From an uncultured Eubacteriales bacterium (GTDB taxonomy: Bacteria > Bacillota > Clostridia > Christensenellales > CAG-917): a DNA stretch of 5,708 nucleotides. Of the stretch, positions 1 through 4,996 are shown piece by piece (position 1 is the stretch's first letter; each line of letters starts with the position of its first letter). A program made the translations under genes and the position numbers. Where the stretch lies: contig URUQ01000085.1 in the NCBI GenBank assembly GCA_900551145.1, positions 1 through 5,708 on the forward strand, written 5' to 3'. The notes below the pieces were generated by a model. That model made no database searches. It saw only the letters and a program-made list of their open reading frames with translations, and was not told the origin of the DNA.

Positions 1-10
1 CGTGCCGAGT

Positions 11-81
11 GTTGCCCCCTGCGGAGCAGTTCCGTGGGTTCCCTCAAACGAAGTGTAGAGGGGGAACGGAATGGGGGAAAC
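11..81. repeat. Imperfect G/C-tract inverted repeat at contig left end
   Basis: Non-coding stretch that can fold on itself. An outer arm GTTGCCCCC (11-19) faces GGGGGAAAC (73-81) with one mismatch, TTCC (30-33) faces GGAA (68-71), and an inner arm GTTCCCTC (38-45) faces GAGGGGGAAC (58-67) with a two-base bulge. The heptamer GGGGGAA occurs three times (60-66, 73-79, 93-99). The composition is unlike the AT-rich intergenic DNA elsewhere in the window. It may be one copy of a dispersed intergenic repeat, which would also explain a contig end here, but only one copy is visible. No open frame or RNA family was recognised in 1-120. Confidence 0.45.
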
Positions 82-121
82 ACCGTGAGGAAGGGGGAAA
101 GTTGCATTGATGTGATTATAA

Positions 122-148
122 AAAGGACACTCATTACGAGTGTCCTTT
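122..148 (-). terminator. Rho-independent terminator of the rplI-trmN6-rsmI operon
   Basis: Perfect 11-bp stem AAAGGACACTC (122-132) / GAGTGTCCTTT (138-148) with a 5-nt loop (ATTAC). Read on the minus strand, the right-hand side of the stem runs into five T residues followed by ATAAT, which suits intrinsic termination about 30 bases after the rsmI stop. On the plus strand the tail (CGCTATTTAG) is poor, so the minus direction is favoured. Confidence 0.85.
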
Positions 149-153
149 CGCTA

Positions 154-187
154 TTTAGCACAATTATAAATTTAGCGCAATTATAAA
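154..187. repeat. 17-bp tandem duplication over the rsmI stop codon
   Basis: Two abutting copies of TTTAGCRCAATTATAAA lie at 154-170 and 171-187, differing only at A160/G177. The right copy contains the last codons and stop of rsmI on the minus strand, and the left copy lies between that stop and the terminator. It looks like a small tandem duplication, probably slippage, and leaves the reading frame intact because the second copy is after the stop. Confidence 0.8.
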
Positions 188-984
188 TTGAGGGCTTGTT
201 GATACACCTCGTTTTTGGGAACACCTCTATCTTGGGAGACTTTTTTGACGGCGTCTTTTTTGTCGATGCCGAGGTTGATATAGTGTTTGATATGGTCGGC
301 TATGGATAAGTCGTTGAGGGGATTTTTCGCCGTTGCGCCTTCGATAATCATAACGATTTCTCCACGCTCTTCGCACTCAAAATTTGACAGGGTGGTCTTT
401 GTGAGGCTTTCGTGTATTTTGGTAAGTTCGCGTGCGACGTATACGGTGCGGTCTCCGAGAACGTCGAGCAAAGTCTTTGCCGTTTTGGTCAAATCGTGCG
501 GTGCGACGTATAGTATTATCGGCAAGCCCGAAAGTGACGCTTTTGACAAAATCGACACTTTATCGGTGTTTTTCTCAGGCAAAAACCCTAAAAAAGTGAA
601 ACCGCTTGCTTTTATTCCGCTATACGCAATAGCGGTCGCAAATGCCGTCGGACCGGGGACAGTCTCTATGTCAACACCTTTATCGTGACATTTTGCAATG
701 AGTTCCGCGCCGGGGTCGCTGATAGACGGCATACCCGCATCGGTGATTATTGCGACGTTTTTGCCTTCTTCTATCATAGAAATAAGGCGTTCGCTACACT
801 CGGCTTCGTTGAATTTGTGATAGGCTACGAGCGTTGCTTTTATATCGTATTTTTGCAAAAAGGGCAATGAATGACGAGTGTCCTCGCACGCAATGACGTC
901 CACGCTTTTGAGGGTGTCGAGCGCACGCAAAGTTACGTCTGCCAAATTGCCTATCGGTGTTCCGACTATATAAAGTTTTGCCAT
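181..984 (-). CDS. rsmI: 16S rRNA (cytidine(1402)-2'-O)-methyltransferase RsmI
   Basis: RsmI uses S-adenosylmethionine to methylate the 2'-hydroxyl of C1402 in the decoding centre of 16S rRNA, acting on the assembling 30S subunit in the cytoplasm. The 267-residue protein is close to full family length. Visible signatures of the tetrapyrrole-methylase-like fold are GTPIGNL (8-14), CEDTR (33-37), TDAGMPSISDPG (81-92), PGPTAF (110-115), FLGFLPEK (131-138), ARELTKIHE (184-192) and GEIVMIIEG (208-216). The C-terminal part (about 238-263, GIDKKDAVKKVSQDRGVPKNEVY onward in part) fits the small helix-turn-helix tail of RsmI. The start codon overlaps the trmN6 stop by one base (TAATG), suggesting translational coupling, and a good ribosome binding site lies upstream. 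It is last in the rplI-trmN6-rsmI operon. TrmN6/YabB and RsmI are also near neighbours in Bacillus, which supports both assignments. Nothing looks broken. Confidence 0.96.
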   Translation of the reverse strand: MAKLYIVGTPIGNLADVTLRALDTLKSVDVIACEDTRHSLPFLQKYDIKATLVAYHKFNEAECSERLISMIEEGKNVAIITDAGMPSISDPGAELIAKCHDKGVDIETVPGPTAFATAIAYSGIKASGFTFLGFLPEKNTDKVSILSKASLSGLPIILYVAPHDLTKTAKTLLDVLGDRTVYVARELTKIHESLTKTTLSNFECEERGEIVMIIEGATAKNPLNDLSIADHIKHYINLGIDKKDAVKKVSQDRGVPKNEVYQQALNL

Positions 985-1739
985 TATGCGTACGTCTCCT
1001 TGTACTTGTCGGTGTATTCGCCATTGTCATCCGTTACGAAGAACGGAGATATTTTCAAGCCTTCCTTTGCTCCTTTGCGCGCCTTGATTATGACGACGTC
1101 AACATCGGAAGTCGGCTTGGGATAGATGAGAGTTGCCTCTTTTGGTTCGAGATTGTAAGATTTGAGCGAGTATATAAGGCTTGCCATTCTATCCGCCTTG
1201 ATGACGAACCAAGCGTCTCCGCCGAAGCGCAAGGCGTATGACGCACCTTTTACGAAATCGTCGAGGGTGGCGGTGCTTTCCGTGCGTGAAACGCTTTTTT
1301 CTGTTTTGGCATTAATGTTGAGGGCGTCGTTTCCTTCGTCTGAAACGCTTTTTTGACCGGAGTTACCACTATTTGTGAAATATGGCGGATTGCAAAGAAC
1401 TTTGTCAAAACTTTCCGCTTTGAGGATAGAACGAATATCCTTTACATCGGCGCATATCACCTCGAACTTGTCTTGCAAGCCGTTTTGTATCGCGCTATCA
1501 CGCGCCATATCCGCTACTCGGGGTTGAAGTTCTATTCCCACCGCTTTTTTGACATGTTTTTTTACGAGGGCAAGCGTTGACAAAATTCCCGAACCGCATC
1601 CGAGGTCCAAAACGGCGTCGGAAGAGGAGAGTTTTGCCATATTTGCAAGAAACACCGAGTCTTGCGAAAACGCATAATCGTCGGTGTCTTGAAAAACGAT
1701 GTAATCGCCTATGCCCAAGTCGGTTGCGTATCTTGCCAT
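984..1739 (-). CDS. trmN6: tRNA1(Val) (adenine(37)-N6)-methyltransferase family protein (TrmN6/YabB)
   Basis: Class I S-adenosylmethionine-dependent methyltransferase of the TrmN6 (YfiC/YabB) family, expected to methylate N6 of an adenosine next to a tRNA anticodon. Of its 251 residues, the N-terminus (GDYIVFQDTDDYAFSQDSVFLA, in part, about 11-32) is the family lead-in. DLGCGSG (45-51) is the SAM-binding loop, GIELQP (68-73) the acidic end of strand 2, and NPPY (117-120) the catalytic motif of N6-adenine and related amino methyltransferases. A Ser/Thr/Asn-rich stretch at about 121-157 replaces the usual shorter linker after NPPY and contains a KSVS repeat. The ATG follows the rplI stop after three bases and no strong Shine-Dalgarno is seen (a weak GAGG lies about 16 bases upstream), so translation probably depends on coupling to rplI. 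The family is clear; the exact tRNA target is inferred from homologues. Confidence 0.88.
   Translation of the reverse strand: MARYATDLGIGDYIVFQDTDDYAFSQDSVFLANMAKLSSSDAVLDLGCGSGILSTLALVKKHVKKAVGIELQPRVADMARDSAIQNGLQDKFEVICADVKDIRSILKAESFDKVLCNPPYFTNSGNSGQKSVSDEGNDALNINAKTEKSVSRTESTATLDDFVKGASYALRFGGDAWFVIKADRMASLIYSLKSYNLEPKEATLIYPKPTSDVDVVIIKARKGAKEGLKISPFFVTDDNGEYTDKYKETYA
995..1001 (-). promoter_or_regulatory. Ribosome binding site of rsmI
   Basis: AAGGAGA on the minus strand, inside the last codons of trmN6, about 10 bases before the rsmI ATG at 982-984. It supports that ATG as the start and suggests that ribosomes ending trmN6 can reinitiate at the overlapping TAATG. Confidence 0.7.
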
Positions 1740-1742
1740 AGT

Positions 1743-2189
1743 TTAGGCGCGAACGACCTCGATTTTGAGCGTTTGAGTAACTTCGGGGTAGAGTCTCAAA
1801 AGCACTTCGAAGTTGCCGAAGTCGCGGATACTTTCCTTAATCTCGATTTTCTTCTTGTCAACTTCATAGCCGAGTGCGGAAAGTGCTTCGCTTATCATTT
1901 CGCTTGTGACCGAGCCGAACATCTTACCGTTGTTTTCTCCGCCTTTTGCACTGACTTTGACAGTGAGTGCTTTGAGCTTTGAGGCAAGCTCTTGCGCTTC
2001 TTTGCGTTCTGCTGCGATTTTTGCTTCGTATGCTTTTTTGCGTTGCTCTGCAACGTAGATGTTTTGTTGCGTGCCTTCTTGGGCAAAACCTTTCTTTATA
2101 AGAAAATTGCGTGCGTATCCGTCGTTGACTTCGATGATATCGCCTTTTTTGCCCGTGCCTTTCATATCTTTGAGAAGTATAACTTTCAT
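1743..2189 (-). CDS. rplI: 50S ribosomal protein L9
   Basis: L9 binds 23S rRNA near the base of the L1 stalk and helps keep the reading frame. The 148-residue product has normal length. The N-terminal domain carries the family signature (G13-KK-G16...V21-ND-GYARNFL, 24-30, then KKGFA), followed by a charged connecting helix (about 41-75) and the C-terminal rRNA-binding domain starting at GKMFGSVTSEMI (88-99). An in-frame ATG exists upstream at 2274-2276, but MKVILLKDMK starting at 2189 is the conserved L9 start, has AAGGAG five bases before it, and lies downstream of the predicted transcription start, so the longer frame is rejected. It is first in the operon with trmN6 and rsmI. In many Firmicutes rplI instead lies beside gdpP and dnaB/dnaC, so this linkage is somewhat unusual. 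Confidence 0.97.
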   Translation of the reverse strand: MKVILLKDMKGTGKKGDIIEVNDGYARNFLIKKGFAQEGTQQNIYVAEQRKKAYEAKIAAERKEAQELASKLKALTVKVSAKGGENNGKMFGSVTSEMISEALSALGYEVDKKKIEIKESIRDFGNFEVLLRLYPEVTQTLKIEVVRA

Positions 2190-2194
2190 ATAAA

Positions 2195-2200
2195 CTCCTT
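2195..2200 (-). promoter_or_regulatory. Ribosome binding site deciding the rplI start
   Basis: AAGGAG on the minus strand, within AAAAGGAGTTTAT directly before the ATG at 2187-2189, with a 5-nt spacer. It selects the 148-residue L9 start over the upstream in-frame ATG. Confidence 0.85.
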
Positions 2201-2229
2201 TTGCGACAAGCGTCTTTTTTATCATGTAT

Positions 2230-2258
2230 ATTTTATCACACGTCGAAGCAATTTTCAA
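2230..2258 (-). promoter_or_regulatory. Sigma-A-type promoter for rplI-trmN6-rsmI
   Basis: On the minus strand TTGAAA (2253-2258) and TAAAAT (2230-2235) are separated by exactly 17 bases, and TGA directly before the -10 gives an extended TGn element. Transcription would begin near 2223, giving a leader of roughly 35 bases that contains the rplI ribosome binding site. Assigned by consensus match only. Confidence 0.75.
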
Positions 2259-2464
2259 CATAAACGGATATAACACTGAAAATTGAAAAAAAATTGCGAT
2301 AAAAACGCAAGAAATTCGGTAAAAATACGCAAATTTCTATATATAGCCCGCTATGATAAATAAAAAATAGAGATAACGGTATCGTCGTCACGGTTAGTGT
2401 TAAAAAAAGTACGTTCGCGTGTAAAAGTTGCGCTTTTGGGCATACTAATCAAAAAGGAGGCAAT
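2259..2464. other. AT-rich divergent intergenic region
   Basis: No gene is seen between the rplI promoter and the DUF1540 gene. The stretch holds a near-direct repeat about 20 bases apart, TAAAAACGCAA (2300-2310) and TAAAAATACGCAA (2320-2332), a short inverted repeat ATAGC-CC-GCTAT (2343-2354), and a small hairpin AAAAG-TTGCG-CTTTT (2423-2437). A -10-like TATGAT (2352-2357) has no good -35 at the right distance. The promoter for the plus-strand gene is presumably here, but I cannot place it with confidence. No riboswitch family was recognised. Confidence 0.5.
2454..2460 (+). promoter_or_regulatory. Ribosome binding site of the DUF1540 gene
   Basis: AAGGAGG within AAAAAGGAGG, four bases before the ATG at 2465. 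It is a very strong Shine-Dalgarno with a slightly short spacer and fixes the start of this small gene. Confidence 0.85.
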
Positions 2465-2773
2465 ATGGAAAAAATCAATTGTGCAACATCAAACTGTGAA
2501 CATAATCTCAAAGGCGTATGCCTTGCGGGTGTAATCTCCATCAGCGAAAACGCAAAATGCATCAGTCGTATTAAGAGAGAGGGAGGTGCGCTTGCTCAAA
2601 ATTTTGCGGACGTCGAAGCGGGTGACGATATCTACGACAAGGATCTCGAAAGCCTTGTGCAATGCGCCGCAAGCGATTGCGCTTTTAACAATTCAGGTCT
2701 ATGTGCCAATTCGCAAATAAGCGTCAAAGACTCGGCATTTTCGACAAAGTGCAAGACTTATCTAAAAAAATGA
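2465..2773 (+). CDS. Two-repeat DUF1540 cysteine-rich small protein
   Basis: A 102-residue, probably cytoplasmic protein with no signal peptide or membrane segment. It contains two copies of a DUF1540-like motif: residues 4-36 with C6, C11, C19 and C32, and residues 65-100 with C67, C72, C80 and C96. Both copies follow C-x4-C-x7-C, then a fourth Cys 12 or 15 residues later, with a shared core of the type (N/D)C.(H/F)N...G.C....I.(I/V). An acidic linker (about 47-62) joins them. Four cysteines per unit suggest metal binding, but the family has no established biochemical role and I do not assign one. DUF1540 proteins are common in Clostridia and related Firmicutes. The gene stands 83 bases before the dehydrogenase-like gene on the same strand, with no obvious terminator between them, so co-transcription is possible. 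Confidence 0.85.
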   Translation: MEKINCATSNCEHNLKGVCLAGVISISENAKCISRIKREGGALAQNFADVEAGDDIYDKDLESLVQCAASDCAFNNSGLCANSQISVKDSAFSTKCKTYLKK

Positions 2774-2846
2774 GTTTGACAAAATCGCTTAAATAATAAC
2801 AAAAAACCGCAAAAAATCCTCTTCTGAAAATGGTAACGTTATAAGC

Positions 2847-2852
2847 GGAGGT
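2847..2852 (+). promoter_or_regulatory. Ribosome binding site of the dehydrogenase-like gene
   Basis: GGAGGT four bases before the ATG at 2857, supporting that start. In the preceding 83-base gap a consensus TTGACA occurs at 2776-2781, but no fitting -10 lies 16-18 bases downstream. Confidence 0.8.
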
Positions 2853-2856
2853 ACGT

Positions 2857-3993
2857 ATGGAAAATTTGCAAATCAAAAGACGCACCGTCAAAGACACGGA
2901 CATATTTATAGGCAGTAAAATAATTAAGGAAATATTGCCGAGAGTGCGCACGGTCTTTGAAGAGGGTGCGCTTTTCGTTATTTATGAAGAGGAACAAAAA
3001 GACGTTGCGGAGGCTCTTATGCAAGAGCTTAAAAGGGGAGGATATAGGGTGTTTGCATCCGAAATAAAGGCAGATGACTGTAGTGGTGAGAATGTCGATA
3101 TAGAAACAATTCCTGAATACGTGCGGTTCGTTTTCGGCGTCGGTGAAGCAAAGGCGACACGCGTTGCGAAGAGGGTTTGCAACGCTAAAAATATCGATTG
3201 GGCGCTGTTTATGTGCACGCCCTCGTGCGACGAGATAATGCGTGAGAAATCGCCTAAACAAGTGTTTATTGATACGGAAATAATTGATAAAAGCCCGAAA
3301 GAGTGCATTGCGTCGGGATACGGACTGTTGCTTGCGTCGTCGTTTACCGCATTTGAGAGGGTGTTTGCAAATAAGGTATTATCCGCCGAAAATCAAGATA
3401 TGACTGCCGAAAAGCAAACGAATATGACTGCTTGCGCAAAGGTTGACAACGCCGAGCTTGCCTATATGCTACTCAAAGCGTCGAGCGAAAAGTGCGGTGA
3501 CGACAGTGCGGATAAGATGGCAAAACTCTTGTATGCCAAAGCACTTTCGCAAGGCAAGAAACCGAGACTTCTCGGTGAATATAAATTTTTATGCGCAAGC
3601 CTTATAACTGCGTTTTATTCCGCATTCCTCGGCGCGCCGTCGATAGACGCCATGCCACCGGCTTACGTGAGTGACGCGCTTGACGAAATCGCGTCTTTAC
3701 CGTTCGGCGTGTCAAATGAGAGCAAATGCGTTGACTTTTTTGATATTAACGGGTATTTTAGAATTAACTATATATTGAGCGAATATCGTATGGATTTGCT
3801 TGAAAAACTTTCCGGCATAGACTTGCACGGTATGCAACGATTTTGGCGCAGACTCTATCCCGACGCGGGGTATTGGCTCAAAAGCGAAATAAGCGCAAAA
3901 GAGATGCTTCACACGCTTGCTCTTGCGGGGGCGCAAAGCGACAATCTTCTCGGATACGCGTATGCAAGCGGTATTCTCAAAAAGATAGGTTGA
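2857..3993 (+). CDS. Divergent glycerol-1-phosphate dehydrogenase-like (iron-ADH/AraM fold) protein, possible pseudoenzyme
   Basis: The 378-residue protein looks like a remote member of the iron-ADH/dehydroquinate synthase/glycerol-1-phosphate dehydrogenase superfamily, recognised by motif order and not by strong identity. An N-terminal nucleotide-fold half includes FVIYEEEQKDVAEAL (40-54). GVGEAKATRVAKRV (94-107) stands where the family has GVGGGTxxDxAK, TPSCDE (121-126) fits the PTxxSxD segment, and FIDTEIIDKSP (137-147) fits the 'D..ll...P' strand. ASGYGLLLASS (152-162) fits 'asGxGDxlaK', and GEYKF (240-244) stands where GaEHxxxH is usual. The glycine-rich NAD(P) loop is thus degraded, and the metal-binding Asp and His appear replaced by Leu and Lys. 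If the alignment is right, it is probably not a normal metal-dependent dehydrogenase. It lies 28 bases before a HAD-IIA phosphatase gene, as araM neighbours araL in Bacillus. The open frame is intact. The family call is inference; the reading frame is secure. Confidence 0.6.
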   Translation: MENLQIKRRTVKDTDIFIGSKIIKEILPRVRTVFEEGALFVIYEEEQKDVAEALMQELKRGGYRVFASEIKADDCSGENVDIETIPEYVRFVFGVGEAKATRVAKRVCNAKNIDWALFMCTPSCDEIMREKSPKQVFIDTEIIDKSPKECIASGYGLLLASSFTAFERVFANKVLSAENQDMTAEKQTNMTACAKVDNAELAYMLLKASSEKCGDDSADKMAKLLYAKALSQGKKPRLLGEYKFLCASLITAFYSAFLGAPSIDAMPPAYVSDALDEIASLPFGVSNESKCVDFFDINGYFRINYILSEYRMDLLEKLSGIDLHGMQRFWRRLYPDAGYWLKSEISAKEMLHTLALAGAQSDNLLGYAYASGILKKIG

Positions 3994-4011
3994 TCCGCAT
4001 AAGGCGGTTAC

Positions 4012-4017
4012 AGAGGA
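4012..4017 (+). promoter_or_regulatory. Ribosome binding site of the HAD hydrolase gene
   Basis: AGAGGA, four bases before the ATG at 4022. Moderate match within the 28-base gap after the preceding stop, consistent with a shared transcript. Confidence 0.6.
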
Positions 4018-4021
4018 CAAA

Positions 4022-4807
4022 ATGAAAAATATCAAAGACGTAGAATTATTCGTATTCGACCTTGACGGCACGGTGTATATCGGCGATACCGAAATCGAAG
4101 GCTCGTTTGCCGCTATCAACGAATTGCGCGCGATGGGTAAGAGAATTTGCTTTTTTACTAACAATTCGTCGAGAATGCACACCGACTATATCGCAAGACT
4201 CAACAACCTCGGCTTGCGCACGTATGCGGACGAGATTTATACAAGCGGTCAAGTGACTTGCGAATACATTCTCGACAATTACAGAGGCAAAAAAGTATTT
4301 CTTCTCGGCAACGAAAGATTGAAAAACGAGTTCGAACTATACGGTATAGACGTCGTTGACGAAGACCCCGATATTTGCGTTATCGGCTTCGATACGTCGC
4401 TTACTTACGACAGACTTTACAAGTTCTGCAAATACGTCAACAACGGACTTCCGTACATTGCGACGCACCCCGACTATTTTTGCCCCGCACCCGAGTGTCC
4501 GATGCCGGACATCGGCTCGCTTATCGAAGCAATAAGATTGACAATAGGTCGCACTCCGGACATCGTTATGGGCAAACCGCACAAGATCGCGGGGGAGCGC
4601 CTTGCGATGAAGTACAATCTTCCCGCAAAAAAAATAGCAATGGTGGGGGACAGACTTTATACGGACGTTGCGTTTGGAAAGAACTGCGGATTCGTATCCG
4701 TGTTGGTGCTTTCGGGTGAAACGACCTCCGATATGTTGCCATCGTCCAAAATCAAACCCGACTACGTTTTTGACAAAGTAAAAGACATCGTTTCGATGCT
4801 CAAATAA
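4022..4807 (+). CDS. HAD-IIA family sugar-phosphatase-like hydrolase (NagD/AraL type)
   Basis: Magnesium-dependent HAD phosphatase with a C2a cap, 261 residues, normal for NagD/AraL/phosphoglycolate-phosphatase-like enzymes. All four catalytic motifs are present: DLDGT (13-17, nucleophile D13 and acid/base D15), TNNSS (46-50), GKPH (184-187, Lys185) and MVGDRLYTDV (207-216, D210 and D215). The cap domain lies between motifs II and III and includes GFDTSLTYDRL (122-132) and IATHPDYFCP (146-155), typical of the subfamily. The real substrate cannot be read from sequence; relatives hydrolyse small sugar phosphates or 2-phosphoglycolate in metabolite repair. It follows the dehydrogenase-like gene by 28 bases, recalling the araL-araM pairing, which suggests a phosphorylated three- to six-carbon substrate shared by the two proteins (inference). 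A terminator lies about 25 bases past its stop. Confidence 0.92.
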   Translation: MKNIKDVELFVFDLDGTVYIGDTEIEGSFAAINELRAMGKRICFFTNNSSRMHTDYIARLNNLGLRTYADEIYTSGQVTCEYILDNYRGKKVFLLGNERLKNEFELYGIDVVDEDPDICVIGFDTSLTYDRLYKFCKYVNNGLPYIATHPDYFCPAPECPMPDIGSLIEAIRLTIGRTPDIVMGKPHKIAGERLAMKYNLPAKKIAMVGDRLYTDVAFGKNCGFVSVLVLSGETTSDMLPSSKIKPDYVFDKVKDIVSMLK

Positions 4808-4832
4808 TCAAAGACTATATAAAAAGGCATGC

Positions 4833-4862
4833 AAAAGGCGCGACTGTTTGGTCGTGCTTTTT
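4833..4862 (+). terminator. Plus-strand terminator after the HAD hydrolase gene
   Basis: Stem AAAAGGCGCGAC (4833-4844) / GTCGTGCTTTTT (4851-4862), 12 pairs including two G-T pairs, with a 6-nt loop TGTTTG. The core GCGCGAC/GTCGTGC is followed directly by five T residues and then CTTTG, as expected for intrinsic termination on the plus strand. Confidence 0.75.
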
Positions 4863-4876
4863 CTTTGTCGGTATAT

Positions 4877-4902
4877 AATAACGGATATTATCTTCCGTTA
4901 TT
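4877..4902. repeat. Perfect 9-bp inverted repeat between terminators
   Basis: AATAACGGA (4877-4885) and TCCGTTATT (4894-4902) are exact inverted copies around an 8-base loop. Neither strand has a clear T-run after it, so it is not a standard terminator. It could be a protein-binding site, an RNA-processing hairpin or a degenerate terminator. Confidence 0.5.
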
Positions 4903-4941
4903 TCGTAGACGGTGAAAATATGATATAGATTATCCGATAAT

Positions 4942-4980
4942 TATCGCAAAAAGCCGTTTTAGCAACGGCTTTTTGCGATA
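4942..4980. terminator. Bidirectional terminator between convergent genes
   Basis: Perfect 17-bp stem TATCGCAAAAAGCCGTT (4942-4958) / AACGGCTTTTTGCGATA (4964-4980) with a 5-nt loop TTAGC. The inner core AGCCGTT/AACGGCT is flanked by five A and five T residues, so a GC stem followed by a T-run forms on either strand. It sits between the plus-strand HAD gene and the minus-strand SpoIIQ-like gene, 16 bases past the stop of the latter. The palindrome CGATAATTATCG (4935-4946) overlaps its left edge. Confidence 0.88.
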
Positions 4981-4996
4981 TTAACTTGCGTTTTGG

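Noticed and set aside
287..688. 133-residue plus-strand frame opposite rsmI, and similar long frames opposite other genes
   Set aside because: Antisense shadows of well-supported genes, with no ribosome binding site and no recognisable protein family.
2190..2276. 29-residue N-terminal extension of ribosomal protein L9
   Set aside because: The extension lies upstream of the predicted transcription start, is not part of the L9 family, and the internal ATG has an ideal ribosome binding site.
2283..2310. Minus-strand hairpin TTGCG/CGCAA followed by eight T residues as a terminator
   Set aside because: Only five stem pairs with a 7-nt loop, and no minus-strand gene upstream that it could terminate.
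2400..2427. TTAAAA-16-TAAAAG as a plus-strand sigma-A promoter
   Set aside because: Both hexamers are weak matches in an AT-rich region where such pairs arise by chance.
2441..2449. CATACTAAT as a sporulation-sigma -10 element before the DUF1540 gene
   Set aside because: No matching -35 at the required distance, and the start would fall right at the ribosome binding site.
2776..2802. Promoter at the consensus TTGACA before the dehydrogenase-like gene
   Set aside because: No acceptable -10 at 16-18 bases; the nearest candidates (TAATAA at 12, TAACAA at 15) have poor spacing.
4874..4879. TATAAT as a plus-strand -10 box
   Set aside because: No -35 at proper spacing, and the next feature downstream on that strand is a terminator with no gene to transcribe.
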